Positions 1 to 8,853 of a stretch of DNA of 20,634 nt are shown here, piece by piece. The notes below the pieces were generated by a model, which saw nothing but the letters and a program-made list of their open reading frames with translations, had not been told where the DNA came from and did not search any database. Origin of the DNA: Hungatella sp. UBA3048 (GTDB lineage: Bacteria > Bacillota > Clostridia > Lachnospirales > Lachnospiraceae); NCBI GenBank assembly GCA_002367105.1, contig DFCS01000034.1, forward strand, positions 1-20,634, read 5' to 3'. Within the stretch, counting starts at the first letter, position 1. Every line of letters begins with the position of its first letter. Position numbers and translations under genes: made by a program.

Positions 1-113
1 CCTTATACTATGCGCTTACGAAACAACTGTATTTGTCAAGCATTTTTGAAAAAATAGCCGTCTTTTTCATAAGGTGGTTTTAAAATCCATAGTGCCGGCC
101 TATTTTTCAGTAC

Positions 114-153
114 AAAAAAATCTCCCCAGGTCCAATCAATGAGCCTGGAGAGA
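114..153 (-). terminator. Rho-independent terminator of the HtrA gene
   Basis: Read on the minus strand, a ten-pair stem with one mismatch (TCTCTCCAGG against CCTGGGGAGA) is followed directly by a run of seven T. It begins about 12 bases after the HtrA stop codon, which is the expected position for its terminator. Confidence 0.85.
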
Positions 154-164
154 CTTTATTCTTC

Positions 165-1646
165 TTAACCCTGCTGCGTAACATCTGCCGGCCTATTGCC
201 GAGAGTAATGTCTACATTCCTTTCTACATACTGTCCGTTTTCAAGAGACTGGACAGTAAGAGTCACGGTGGTTCCTCCTTCGTAATATTTAAGCATGTTT
301 GTCAGGTCATCGTAAGTCTTAATTCCCTGTCCGTCAAATTTGGTAATAATATCTTTTTCCCTCAGATCAGACTTGGAAGCAGCTCCGCCTTCTACGATCT
401 TATAGATGAACACGCCCTGAGGCATGCCAAGCTGCTGGCTTGTGACCGCATCAATATTCTTACACTGGATTCCTAAATATCCCTGGTTTGCATCGGTTAC
501 CTGTGTTCTGGTCTTTCTGGTCATCAGGGTATCAATGATATCCTGAGCTTTGGAAATGGGGATCGCGTAGCCCATACCCTCTACTTCAGTAGAAGAATAC
601 TTGGCTGAATTGATACCTACCACCTCACCGCGCATGTTTAACAGAGCGCCGCCGCTGTTGCCGGGATTAATGGCCGCATCGGTCTGAAGCAGATCACGGC
701 TTGTGCCATCCTCGGTCTGTACGGAACGGTCAATTGCGCTGACATAACCTACGGTTACGGACTGTCCATAGCCAAGAGCATTGCCGATGGCGATAACTCC
801 CTGACCCACCTTTAAGTTATCGGAAGTTCCAAGAGAGGCAATCGCAATCTTTGATAATGTGTCAGAAGAAATATTTTTTAACGGAACTGCGATCACTGCT
901 AAGTCGCTGTCTGCATCCGTACCCTTTATGGAAGCATCTACGGCTACCTCGTCAATAAACGTAACCTTTAATTCCTCCGCTCCCTGTACTACATGGTTAT
1001 TCGTTACGATTAAAAGTTCATCGTCGTTCTTGCCGACAACAATACCGGAGCCGCTGCCAACCCCTTCTCTCTGCATAGGGCCGAACCATGTCTGGCTTTC
1101 ATAAATCATCTTGCTGGTAATAGCAACTACGGATGGCATGGCTTTGTCTACGATAGCTGAAACATCATTAGCGGTGGTAATGCTGGAAGTGTTTGACGCC
1201 TGGACTCCTGAATCGTTGGCGGAAGAGGGAATGGTTTCCGCCTGGCTGATCTCTACAGAGTTTTTACTTCCATAAGCTCCGGCTGCCCAGTTGATTCCAA
1301 CCATGGTGCTTCCGGCAACCACACCAAATACAAGTGCTCCTCCTACAAGGCCGGCTGCTTTCTTTGCAAAGCCGCCTTTTTTCTTAGGCATTGCTTCTTC
1401 CTGGAAAGCATTTTGCCCTGATGCCCTATGATACTGGTATTCCTGATAATGAGGAATATTCTGCTGCGCTTCATAAGAGCTTTGGGTCTGGGTTTGGGAC
1501 TGAGTCTGGCTGCTGCTTTCGGAATCCTGGGTACTGGATTCTTCCAAATCCGGATCACTCATAGTAAAATTTGTAGTAACAACTTCTTCTTTATGCTCTT
1601 CAGGATTCATGCGGCCTGTGTCTTTGCTTTCATCTTCGTCATACAT
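165..1646 (-). CDS. htrA: HtrA/DegP-type membrane-anchored serine protease with PDZ domain
   Basis: A 493-residue S1C-family protease that, by family, degrades or refolds damaged proteins on the outer face of the membrane. Residues 1-90 are acidic and rich in Q, S and T and should be cytoplasmic. A basic stretch (PKKK) precedes one membrane segment at about 97-124. The trypsin-like domain at about 160-380 carries the full triad: His218 in TNNHVV, Asp248 in DSDLAV and Ser331 in GNSGG. One PDZ domain follows at about 388-475. The length is slightly above usual because of the long N-terminal tail. The start is supported by AAAGGAG about 9 bases upstream. The gene has its own terminator and is separated from the LCP gene by another terminator, so it is probably transcribed alone, although it lies at the end of the polysaccharide operon. 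Confidence 0.95.
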   Translation of the reverse strand: MYDEDESKDTGRMNPEEHKEEVVTTNFTMSDPDLEESSTQDSESSSQTQSQTQTQSSYEAQQNIPHYQEYQYHRASGQNAFQEEAMPKKKGGFAKKAAGLVGGALVFGVVAGSTMVGINWAAGAYGSKNSVEISQAETIPSSANDSGVQASNTSSITTANDVSAIVDKAMPSVVAITSKMIYESQTWFGPMQREGVGSGSGIVVGKNDDELLIVTNNHVVQGAEELKVTFIDEVAVDASIKGTDADSDLAVIAVPLKNISSDTLSKIAIASLGTSDNLKVGQGVIAIGNALGYGQSVTVGYVSAIDRSVQTEDGTSRDLLQTDAAINPGNSGGALLNMRGEVVGINSAKYSSTEVEGMGYAIPISKAQDIIDTLMTRKTRTQVTDANQGYLGIQCKNIDAVTSQQLGMPQGVFIYKIVEGGAASKSDLREKDIITKFDGQGIKTYDDLTNMLKYYEGGTTVTLTVQSLENGQYVERNVDITLGNRPADVTQQG

Positions 1647-1683
1647 AGAATCGATCTCCTTTCATGTATACCTCTTATTTCTT

Positions 1684-1704
1684 TTGATAATCAGAGTTTA
1701 TCAA
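1684..1704. promoter_or_regulatory. Perfect inverted repeat upstream of HtrA gene
   Basis: TTGATAA, a 7-base spacer, then TTATCAA. It lies about 40 bases before the HtrA start codon and downstream of a possible -10 box (TATAAT on the minus strand, 1730-1735) with no good -35. It could be a regulator site or a weak hairpin in the mRNA leader. A TTTTCACA octamer lies just upstream on the minus strand at 1743-1750. The regulator is unknown. Confidence 0.35.
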
Positions 1705-1751
1705 TGAATTGTGACCATTTTGTGATAAAATTATATTGAATATGTGAAAAG

Positions 1752-1805
1752 AAAAAAATCCCCGCATCAGCAGCCTTTTTAATCGTCAAAGCCCTGTCTG
1801 CGGGG
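1752..1805 (-). terminator. Rho-independent terminator of the polysaccharide/LCP operon
   Basis: On the minus strand CCCCGCA pairs with TGCGGGG, with a further CAG/CTG pairing inside, followed by ATTTTTTT. It lies about 22 bases past the LCP stop codon. No comparable terminator is visible in the gaps between the genes from 15050 down to here, so it is the likely end of the long transcript. Confidence 0.88.
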
Positions 1806-1827
1806 TATTCATCCTTTATTTACTTAA

Positions 1828-4116
1828 TCAATTATTGGTTGGGGGCTGAACAACAATCGGAACATCCGAATTCCCGCCAGTCGTCGGGTTGGAAGGATGG
1901 GATGCAGTTGTTTCTCCCGGTCCGCCCGATCCACCCGGTCCTGCTGAGGTTGTCTGCGGAGCCGTTGTCTCGTTAGGTTCCGAAGGCTTCCCTGGTCCTG
2001 GTCCATGAGGGGATGTAGTCTCCTGTTCACTGGTTGAAGGCAAAGGCTTTGTTTCCCCTGGCTTCGTTGATCCAGCCGTTGTTTCTGAAGGCCTTGATTC
2101 CCCAGGCCTGGTTTCCTTGGTCTCACCCGTACTGCTTTCAGAGGAATCCGTAGGCTTTCCTGGTTTTCCGCTTCCATCCGTAGTTCCTGTTGAACCTTCC
2201 TGTGGGGAAGATTCTTCTGCAGCAGTGGTTTTCTCCGGTTTCGTCGCTTCTGTGGTCTTCTTTGAATCATTGTCTTTCGTGCCGTTGTTCGAGGTGCTTC
2301 CTTGTTTATACATGCCGGTATCAGCGGCTATTTTAGCGCTTATTTTTTTAACCATATCCGATGGCTCATAGTCTTCCTTATCAAAAAGAAGTTTATGAAG
2401 TTCGGTAACATTGGATTCCAAGGTCTGAGGGATTACGCAGTCTCCTCTTTTTCCAACCGTCATATCACCGCGGGTAAATGGAAAACCGCCTGTTTTGCCG
2501 ATATGATACTTGCCGATATCCAAAAGCAGCTCCGTAAAGTCACTAAAGGTAAGGTTTGATCCTATCTGGTCTACCTCCATCAACAAGATCCTGTTAAGCA
2601 GTCCAAGGTCGGCCTTCTTTGCTTTTTCAAAGGTTTTTTCAATGACAAGGCGCTGACGCTCTGTTCTTTGAAAGTCAGTATCCATTTTTCTCAGTCTGGC
2701 GTAGGCAACTGCCTGCACACCATCTAAATGATTCATTCCTGCTGACTTTAAATGAACCGAAGGCACACCTGTTTCCTTAACGGTTTCTGTGATAAAGGAA
2801 TTGATATAACGAAATTCTGGTTTGGTAATTTCAATGTCGACACCGCCCAGCATATTGATTCCGTCAGCTACCGATTTCCAGTTAAAGGTAACGAATTCCG
2901 TGATATCCAGGTCTAAGTCCCGGTTGAGGGCAGCCAGTGCCTGAGCGGCTCCCCCATTGGCATAGGCAGCATTTATCTTGTTATAAGAATATCCTTCTCC
3001 AATACTCATGTATGTATCACGGTAAACGGATACAAGCCTGATCTCTCCCGTATCTCTGTTAATATTGCAAATCATAATTAAATCAGAGTTACTTCCTTTA
3101 TTGATATTACCATCACGGCCGTCAAGACCAAATATTGCTATGGTACGATAGCCGGTCATATGCTGTTTCTGTATGGGAGATAAGATATCATTGCTTACCT
3201 GGTTTTTATTAAAATCATCTGGTCTTTGGATGGATCCCATCAGTCTTGCTACATAAGCATAAGCGAAAATGCCTGCCAGTGTAAAGATTTCAAGAACCAC
3301 CATAAGAATGATACGTCTGATTTTTCTCTTTTTACCAGCCTGAGCAGCCGATCGGCTGGCAGCCACACTTTTATCCTGCGCCGGCACTCTCTGCTGCTGC
3401 TTTGAACCGCCGTCTCCTATGACAATCTGGCCTCTTGATGAACTCTGGCCATTCCCCGGCAAAGTCCGGCTTCCGGCAGTTCCCTGGCCGTTTTCTAAAG
3501 CAGCCCGGCCTCCTGTTGTTCTCTGGCTATTTCCTGAAGCAGTCCGGTTTACCGCTGCTCCCTGACTAATACTTGCGGCAGTACGGTTTGCCGCCGCTCT
3601 CTGGCCATCTCCAGAAGGAACACGGTTTCCCGCTGCTCTTTGACTATCTCCTGAAGCAGCACGGCCTCCCGCTGCTCTCTGGCCATCTCCTGAAGCAGCA
3701 CGGCCTCCCGCTGCTCTTTGGCTATCTCCTGATTCAGCACGGTTTCCCGCTGCTCTTTGGCCATCTCGTGAAACAGCATAGTTTCCTGCTGCTCCCTGAC
3801 TTTTACCTGGACCGGCGACCGATGAGGACTGCCCTCGAAAAGCTGCCTGGACGTCACCAGAGGATTGCCTGGACCGGTCAACGCTCCTGGATCTTTCCCC
3901 AGTCCCGCCTCTCCTTGCAGACACATCAGCAGCCTTTTTTGGTAAATCATGACCGTCTGCTTCCTGATCTGACCTGTCATATTTCTGTTCCTGATAATTT
4001 TCATAATCATCATCCAGGTAGTAATCTTCATCAGACGGATCTGGTTTTGAGTTGAAACCGTGCTTTCTCTTCCTAATATCGTCACGGCCTACTTCATCAT
4101 CAAATTCATTTCTCAT
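1828..4116 (-). CDS. LytR-CpsA-Psr (LCP) family glycopolymer ligase with repeat-rich tails
   Basis: A 762-residue LCP protein. By family it moves a lipid-linked glycan from undecaprenyl pyrophosphate to peptidoglycan outside the membrane. Residues 1-265 are cytoplasmic and disordered: an acidic start, then nine 13-residue repeats (111-227) and a basic KKRKIRR. One membrane segment follows at about 267-290. The LCP domain at about 322-500 shows the family blocks SNSDLIMI, SVYRDTYM and DFQRTERQR, with the usual arginines. Residues about 600-762 are rich in P, G, T, S and E and probably span the wall. Both tails are far longer than in ordinary LCP proteins of about 300-450 residues. The start has GAGG 8 bases upstream. 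Only 36 bases and no terminator separate it from the sugar transferase gene upstream, so it is probably the last gene of the operon and attaches its product. Confidence 0.93.
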   Translation of the reverse strand: MRNEFDDEVGRDDIRKRKHGFNSKPDPSDEDYYLDDDYENYQEQKYDRSDQEADGHDLPKKAADVSARRGGTGERSRSVDRSRQSSGDVQAAFRGQSSSVAGPGKSQGAAGNYAVSRDGQRAAGNRAESGDSQRAAGGRAASGDGQRAAGGRAASGDSQRAAGNRVPSGDGQRAAANRTAASISQGAAVNRTASGNSQRTTGGRAALENGQGTAGSRTLPGNGQSSSRGQIVIGDGGSKQQQRVPAQDKSVAASRSAAQAGKKRKIRRIILMVVLEIFTLAGIFAYAYVARLMGSIQRPDDFNKNQVSNDILSPIQKQHMTGYRTIAIFGLDGRDGNINKGSNSDLIMICNINRDTGEIRLVSVYRDTYMSIGEGYSYNKINAAYANGGAAQALAALNRDLDLDITEFVTFNWKSVADGINMLGGVDIEITKPEFRYINSFITETVKETGVPSVHLKSAGMNHLDGVQAVAYARLRKMDTDFQRTERQRLVIEKTFEKAKKADLGLLNRILLMEVDQIGSNLTFSDFTELLLDIGKYHIGKTGGFPFTRGDMTVGKRGDCVIPQTLESNVTELHKLLFDKEDYEPSDMVKKISAKIAADTGMYKQGSTSNNGTKDNDSKKTTEATKPEKTTAAEESSPQEGSTGTTDGSGKPGKPTDSSESSTGETKETRPGESRPSETTAGSTKPGETKPLPSTSEQETTSPHGPGPGKPSEPNETTAPQTTSAGPGGSGGPGETTASHPSNPTTGGNSDVPIVVQPPTNN
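3436..3786 (-). repeat. Nine in-frame 39-bp repeats (13-residue units) in the LCP gene
   Basis: Residues 111-227 of the LCP protein are nine consecutive 13-residue units near the pattern GxRxxSGDxQRAA. The central four are almost identical and the outer ones drift, for example a unit ending SQGAA and another ending GQSSS. The 39-bp period keeps the reading frame. The block lies on the cytoplasmic side of the membrane segment. Copy number probably varies between strains. Confidence 0.9.
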
Positions 4117-4152
4117 TTATTTAACCTCATCCTAATCGTGTCGTATCCAGTA

Positions 4153-5589
4153 TCAATACGCATTTTTATTGATAAACCCTTTGAATATGGTAAGAAATAA
4201 AATCTTAAAATCAAATCCCAGGGTCCAGTTTTCGATGTAATACAAATCGTGTTCAATTCTTTTTGTGATGGATGTGTCGCCCCGGTAACCGTTCACCTGA
4301 GCCCAGCCGGTAATACCGGGACGGACCTGATGCTTGATCATATAGCGGGGGATCTCCTCTTTAAACTTCTCAACAAAGAGAGGCCTTTCCGGCCTTGGCC
4401 CCACCAGGCTCATGTCTCCGCGAAGGACATTGATAAACTGGGGCATTTCATCAATGCTTGTTTTCCTGATAAAACGCCCTACAGGCGTCACACGGGAATC
4501 ATGGGGTGTCGTCCATTTTATTTTTTCCTCTGTGGCGGTCTGCACTACCATGGAACGGAATTTATACATTGGAAACGACCTGTTATGAAGACCCACTCTC
4601 TCCTGTTTGTAAATAAGCGGTCCCGGCGCAGTCAGCTTGATAAGAACTGCCGTGATGAGCATGACCGGAGAAAATAATACAAGAGCAACGGAGGCTCCAA
4701 AAATGTCAACCATCCGTTTCACCAGGGCATTTACCGTATCCGTAAGAGGTACCCGGCGGATGTTGACTACTGGCAGACCCTGTAAGTCCTCGATAAAGGG
4801 CCTTGTAGGTATCATGTTATTATAGTCCGGTATAAATTTGGTATGGACACCTGATTTTTCGCAGGAAGCCACAATTCCTTCCAAATTCGCATATTCTTTG
4901 ATGCTTAAGGTGATGGCGATTTCATCAAGAGAATTTAACGCAAGAATCTCATCTAAATCACGAACCTTGCCGATGACATTGATTCCCTTGTATCCGGTTC
5001 CCCATTCCTTTATGTCGTCAAGGATCCCCTTGACCTGATAACCCCATTCAGGATTCAAACGAACCCTGTCTATGAAGCCTTCCGCCGCACGGCTGTAACC
5101 AATCAAAAGGATGTGCTTTTGATTGTAGCCCTTGGAGCGCATGGAGCGGAGCATCGAACGGAGCATATTCCGAACGGCCGTCTCCAGGGTTATGTTGATA
5201 GCGCAAAAATAAAATACCAACCTGGTAGAGAACTCACTTAAATATGGATTCTTCTTAGCCAGGAACAGGATCAGAGCAAAAAGCAGAACCCCCAGGAGAT
5301 TGGCCTTGCAGATATTGGCGAACTCATACCGCCTCTCCTGAACTCTCTTTGGGGCATACAAATGGAATAGGCCGTAAAGCAGCAGATAGGTCGGCAATAT
5401 GATAAGAAGCGCCGCAAAATAGTACTGTGGCTTTAAAACCTGTTTATAAGGGCTGAACAACCGGTTCCCCAGTAAAAGAAGCAGCCAGGCAATTACATAG
5501 GATATTACAATGACCAGTCCATCCAGTACTACATGAAACCCATTTAATTTTTTCTGATTATCCTTAATCATAGCAGCAAAACCTTCCAT
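4153..5589 (-). CDS. Polyprenyl-phosphate sugar-1-phosphate transferase (WcaJ/WbaP type)
   Basis: A 478-residue initiating enzyme. By family it transfers a hexose-1-phosphate from a nucleotide sugar to undecaprenyl phosphate, starting the lipid-linked repeat unit. Four membrane segments lie at about 17-40, 55-77, 95-112 and 121-139. A nucleotide-fold region at about 155-285 (HILLIGYSRAAEGF) comes next. The catalytic bacterial sugar transferase domain at about 288-478 has KRMVDIFGA, a membrane-embedded helix, YKFRSM, the Asp-Glu pair at 380-381 (SIDEMPQF), LVGPRPERP and RPGITGWAQVNGYRG. The sugar used (glucose or galactose) cannot be told from this. The start is uncertain: the first ATG has its GGAG about 20 bases away, while Met7 has GGAAGG about 10 bases upstream. 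A possible promoter lies just upstream of this gene. Confidence 0.93.
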   Translation of the reverse strand: MEGFAAMIKDNQKKLNGFHVVLDGLVIVISYVIAWLLLLLGNRLFSPYKQVLKPQYYFAALLIILPTYLLLYGLFHLYAPKRVQERRYEFANICKANLLGVLLFALILFLAKKNPYLSEFSTRLVFYFCAINITLETAVRNMLRSMLRSMRSKGYNQKHILLIGYSRAAEGFIDRVRLNPEWGYQVKGILDDIKEWGTGYKGINVIGKVRDLDEILALNSLDEIAITLSIKEYANLEGIVASCEKSGVHTKFIPDYNNMIPTRPFIEDLQGLPVVNIRRVPLTDTVNALVKRMVDIFGASVALVLFSPVMLITAVLIKLTAPGPLIYKQERVGLHNRSFPMYKFRSMVVQTATEEKIKWTTPHDSRVTPVGRFIRKTSIDEMPQFINVLRGDMSLVGPRPERPLFVEKFKEEIPRYMIKHQVRPGITGWAQVNGYRGDTSITKRIEHDLYYIENWTLGFDFKILFLTIFKGFINKNAY

Positions 5590-5629
5590 TCGTGCATTGC
5601 ACCATATTTCTCCACCATAATTCCCGTAT

Positions 5630-5659
5630 ATTATACATGATATGTCAATATGATGCCAT
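5630..5659 (-). promoter_or_regulatory. Possible internal promoter before the sugar transferase gene
   Basis: On the minus strand a perfect TATAAT (5630-5635) sits 18 bases from ATGGCA (5654-5659), which matches 4 of 6 positions of the -35 consensus. Transcription would start about 35 bases before the sugar transferase gene. If real, it would let that gene and the LCP gene be expressed without the upstream sugar genes. Confidence 0.35.
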
Positions 5660-5669
5660 TAAAATATTC

Positions 5670-6659
5670 TTAATATGACCTGAAAATTTTTAACTTTCTT
5701 CGTAAAAATTCCCATATATAGAGGAACGTGCCAAAGATCAGCTCTCCTTCAATCCGAAAATAATTGCCAAGATGGGACATCCGGAACGGGACCTTTCTGG
5801 TATTCTTTGCGGTCCTCAGCCCTTCTTTTAACCCTTCCATATAATCGGAAGCAAAACCGATCTTCTTAAAAAACAGATACTTTACAAAGGTTCCGGCTAA
5901 AATGGGAAGCAGATTCACCAAAAGCTGTAAAACCGGCATATTCTTATAATTTAAATAAATATTATTCCTGGCAGCCAGCCGGACCTTAAAGGAATTATAC
6001 TTGGAACCGCTGGTTCCGCTGCCCACATGATAAACCACGGCTGTGGGGCAGTATACATTTTCATATCCATGGATCTTTGCCCGGTATCCCACATCAATAT
6101 CTTCCAGATAGGCAAAATGGGCCTCATCAAAGCCTCCGATCTCTTCAAACACGTCCCGCCTGTAGATGGCAGCTCCCGCGCAGGCAGCAAAAACGGTACG
6201 GGGCTTTTGATATCCCCTGATGCTTTGTCCTACGCCTCTCTGATAAGCCCAGCCTAATATGCTGTACATATCCCCTGCATCATCCATGAGCTCCTTGTGG
6301 TATAGCTGGATCATCTTGCTGCTGACGGAAAATATCGCAGGCGACCGGTCCATGGCAAGCACCAGTTCCTTTATATAATCAGGTTCCGGTTCCGTGTCAT
6401 TATTTAACAGAATGACATAAGGAGTTTTCGCATGACGGATCCCCACATTTACGGCCCCGGAAAAGCCTGTATTCTTCTCCAGAAAAACTGAAGGAATAGT
6501 TCTATCCTTCAGCCACTCCACACTTCCATCCGTGGAACCGTTATCCACCACAAGAAGCTCAAAGTTCTTATCACTCTGAGCTTCCAGGGCCTTAAAACAA
6601 GGTTCCATAAATTTTAGTCCGTTATAATTAGGAATAATAACCGTTACTTTCTTCTCCAT
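5670..6659 (-). CDS. Family 2 glycosyltransferase
   Basis: A 329-residue GT-A-fold transferase resembling rhamnosyl- and galactofuranosyl-type GT2 enzymes. It probably adds one sugar to the lipid-linked glycan at the cytoplasmic face. Visible blocks are VTVIIPNYNG at 6-14, VDNGSTDGS at 38-46, the metal and nucleotide motif NNDTE at 86-90, the acidic pair in YLEDIDVGYR at 184-193 and HVGSGTSG at 211-218. A hydrophobic stretch at about 243-264 may anchor it to the membrane. A longer reading is possible, starting 20 codons upstream inside the preceding gene. I prefer the ATG at 6657-6659 because it has GAGGTG 5 bases upstream and starts directly at the first beta strand. Only one base separates it from the stop codon of the dual-domain transferase, so translation is probably coupled. 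Donor and acceptor are not predictable. Confidence 0.92.
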   Translation of the reverse strand: MEKKVTVIIPNYNGLKFMEPCFKALEAQSDKNFELLVVDNGSTDGSVEWLKDRTIPSVFLEKNTGFSGAVNVGIRHAKTPYVILLNNDTEPEPDYIKELVLAMDRSPAIFSVSSKMIQLYHKELMDDAGDMYSILGWAYQRGVGQSIRGYQKPRTVFAACAGAAIYRRDVFEEIGGFDEAHFAYLEDIDVGYRAKIHGYENVYCPTAVVYHVGSGTSGSKYNSFKVRLAARNNIYLNYKNMPVLQLLVNLLPILAGTFVKYLFFKKIGFASDYMEGLKEGLRTAKNTRKVPFRMSHLGNYFRIEGELIFGTFLYIWEFLRRKLKIFRSY

Positions 6660-6660
6660 C

Positions 6661-8853
6661 TCACACCTCAAGCTGATAGGGTTCCCCGATTTTTTCCTTA
6701 CGAAGGTCCCGAAGGGCAAAATTGGATTTACGCAGGGTCAGATTGGGATTGTAATAAGGATCCCCGTCTCTTAAAATCTCTGGCCATTTCAAAGAAAACT
6801 TTTTGATTTCCTCATGAAAGCGGGCCACCTTCTCCGGCGTATCTTCAAGCCCTCTTGATTTTGACTCGTAATGATAGAACAGGGCATATGGTGCGTAAAC
6901 CACCAATTTATTCAAGGACCGTATCTTCATGCAATAATCAATATCATTAAAGGCAACGGCAAGATCCTCTGAAAATCCTCCCGCTTCTTCAAACAAGGAG
7001 CGTTTGCTCATCATGCAGGCAGCTGTTACGGCGCTGTAATTCCGGGCGCACATAGCCTGATTGAAATAGCTGCTTTCCGCCTTGTGAAGGCCGATAAAGG
7101 TATGCCCTGCAATGCCGCCAAAGCCAACCACTACACCGGCATGCTGAATGGTATCATCGGAATAAAGAAGCCTGACCCCGACAACGCCCACATCCTCTCT
7201 CTGGCAGAAGCCTAACATCTCATGGATGCTTTCCGGATTCACCATTTCCGTATCATTATTTAAGAACAGGAGGTACTCGCCCTTTGCATGGGAAACGCCG
7301 AAGTTATTGATGGCGGAATAGTTAAATTCCCGCTCCCACGTAACCACATGGACAAAAGAAAACTCTTTCTGGATCCTTTCATAATACGCAAAAGTTTCCG
7401 GGTCTGTGCTATTATTTTCCACAACAATGAATTCCAGATTTTGATACGTGGATTTCTCTATGACGGAACGAATACATAAATCCAGGTCAGTACTGTGATC
7501 CTTGCTTGGAATGATAACGGAAACCAGGGGATCTCCTGCGATCTTAAACGTAGTATGATAGATTCCGTAATCAATGCCTTTTTCAACAGAAAGCGCCTCT
7601 ATGCCAACCCGGTCATAGTGGGCCTGAATAGCCCTTGCCCCTGCCTCAAAAGCATATAATTTGCTTTCCGGATTGCTTGCGGTGGAATTCTGATGACAGC
7701 GCCAGTGATACAAAGCCTTGGGTATATGGAATATCTTTCTGGCCTTTTCTGTGCAGCGGAAAATAAAATCATAATCCTGGGCCCCGTCATATTCTTCCCG
7801 GAAGCCTCCCACCTCCATCAGCAGCTCATGGTTAACAACAAACAAGTGACAGATATAATTGACACTCGTTAAGAGATCCGGATTAAAATCCGGTTTAAAA
7901 TGCGGCTCAAATAATTCTCCGCCGTCAATGTCCAGCTTATCTTCATCGGTATAAACCACATCAATTTCCGGATCGGAATTAATAGCCTTCACACACTCAA
8001 ACAATGCATCGGGTGCAAGGGTATCGTCATGGTCCGCAAGGACAATAAAATCTCCTGTTGCCATTTCAATGGCAGCATTGGTATTGCCCGCAATTCCTTT
8101 ATTCTCGCCAAGAATCACATAGCGGATCCGTTCATCCTTTATGGCATAGCGCTTTAATACCCGTTCCACGCCTTCTCCCTTTGGACTTCCGTCAGCAATG
8201 CACACTTCCCAGTTCTCATAGGTCTGAGCCAGCAGGGAATCCAGCATAGCCGCCAGATAACGCTCCGGTGTTTTATAGGCAGGTATTACCACAGACATCT
8301 TAGGTCTATAGTCAAAAGCAGTCTTTCTCTGGGCTTCCAGCTCTTCATCCGTGGTTTTCGTAATGGCATACCATTCCGGATAATCATAATCACTGTCAAT
8401 TCCCTGAAGCTTGTGCCTGGATTTTAATACAAAAGCCTTAAAGCCGTTATCTCTCCAGAAATCTGCAGCGGACCGAAGGGTCTGCACATTCATCATGCTT
8501 TTCAGCTTTGTGCTTTTTTTATGGGCAGAGCTGTTCTGTCGTTCGATTATCTGGGCATTCAGCTTCACCCTGGCAGTTTTTCCGTCGCACCGGATCACCA
8601 GGATCCTGTCCTCGTTTTTCTCCCGGATATAGGGAATGCGGATATCAAACCCTAAATCCCTGTCGGCTGTTTTCTTAAAGTAGATCTGGCACACATCATC
8701 TCTGCGTACCGGAACGTACTTAAATTCCACGCTTTTTTCCTGCCCGTCCAAAACCTCAAATGCTGCCTCTGAGTCAAGGCTCTTTCCAATGACCCATCCG
8801 TTTAAAACAATTGAATTTTCACGGATTCTCGCTACATCTATCTTATATTTCAT
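6661..8853 (-). CDS. Two-domain family 2 glycosyltransferase with N-terminal extra module
   Basis: A 730-residue protein with two GT-A domains in tandem, as in RfbC-like and other polysaccharide transferases, so it could add two sugars in succession. Residues 1-105 look beta-rich and are not catalytic (a small module beginning MKYKIDVARI). The first GT2 domain at about 185-390 has MSVVIPAYK, the metal motif DHDD at 274-277 and AQDYDF at 358-363. The second at about 443-680 has VSVIIPSKD, NNDTE at 532-536 and FNDIDYC at 635-641. No membrane segment is evident. It starts in an ATGA overlap with the stop codon of the polyprenyl-type transferase gene upstream, which suggests translational coupling. 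A GGGGAA stretch is the only ribosome-site candidate. The sugars added are unknown. Confidence 0.92.
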   Translation of the reverse strand: MKYKIDVARIRENSIVLNGWVIGKSLDSEAAFEVLDGQEKSVEFKYVPVRRDDVCQIYFKKTADRDLGFDIRIPYIREKNEDRILVIRCDGKTARVKLNAQIIERQNSSAHKKSTKLKSMMNVQTLRSAADFWRDNGFKAFVLKSRHKLQGIDSDYDYPEWYAITKTTDEELEAQRKTAFDYRPKMSVVIPAYKTPERYLAAMLDSLLAQTYENWEVCIADGSPKGEGVERVLKRYAIKDERIRYVILGENKGIAGNTNAAIEMATGDFIVLADHDDTLAPDALFECVKAINSDPEIDVVYTDEDKLDIDGGELFEPHFKPDFNPDLLTSVNYICHLFVVNHELLMEVGGFREEYDGAQDYDFIFRCTEKARKIFHIPKALYHWRCHQNSTASNPESKLYAFEAGARAIQAHYDRVGIEALSVEKGIDYGIYHTTFKIAGDPLVSVIIPSKDHSTDLDLCIRSVIEKSTYQNLEFIVVENNSTDPETFAYYERIQKEFSFVHVVTWEREFNYSAINNFGVSHAKGEYLLFLNNDTEMVNPESIHEMLGFCQREDVGVVGVRLLYSDDTIQHAGVVVGFGGIAGHTFIGLHKAESSYFNQAMCARNYSAVTAACMMSKRSLFEEAGGFSEDLAVAFNDIDYCMKIRSLNKLVVYAPYALFYHYESKSRGLEDTPEKVARFHEEIKKFSLKWPEILRDGDPYYNPNLTLRKSNFALRDLRKEKIGEPYQLEV

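Noticed and set aside
3549..4085. Open frames of 160-178 codons on both strands over the LCP repeat region
   Set aside because: They are shadows produced by the 39-bp repeats; the LCP frame has the ribosome site, membrane segment and conserved domain.
6660..6719. Longer start of the single-domain glycosyltransferase, 20 codons upstream
   Set aside because: The added residues overlap the preceding gene, are unlike GT2 N-termini, and the internal ATG has a good ribosome site directly after the upstream stop.
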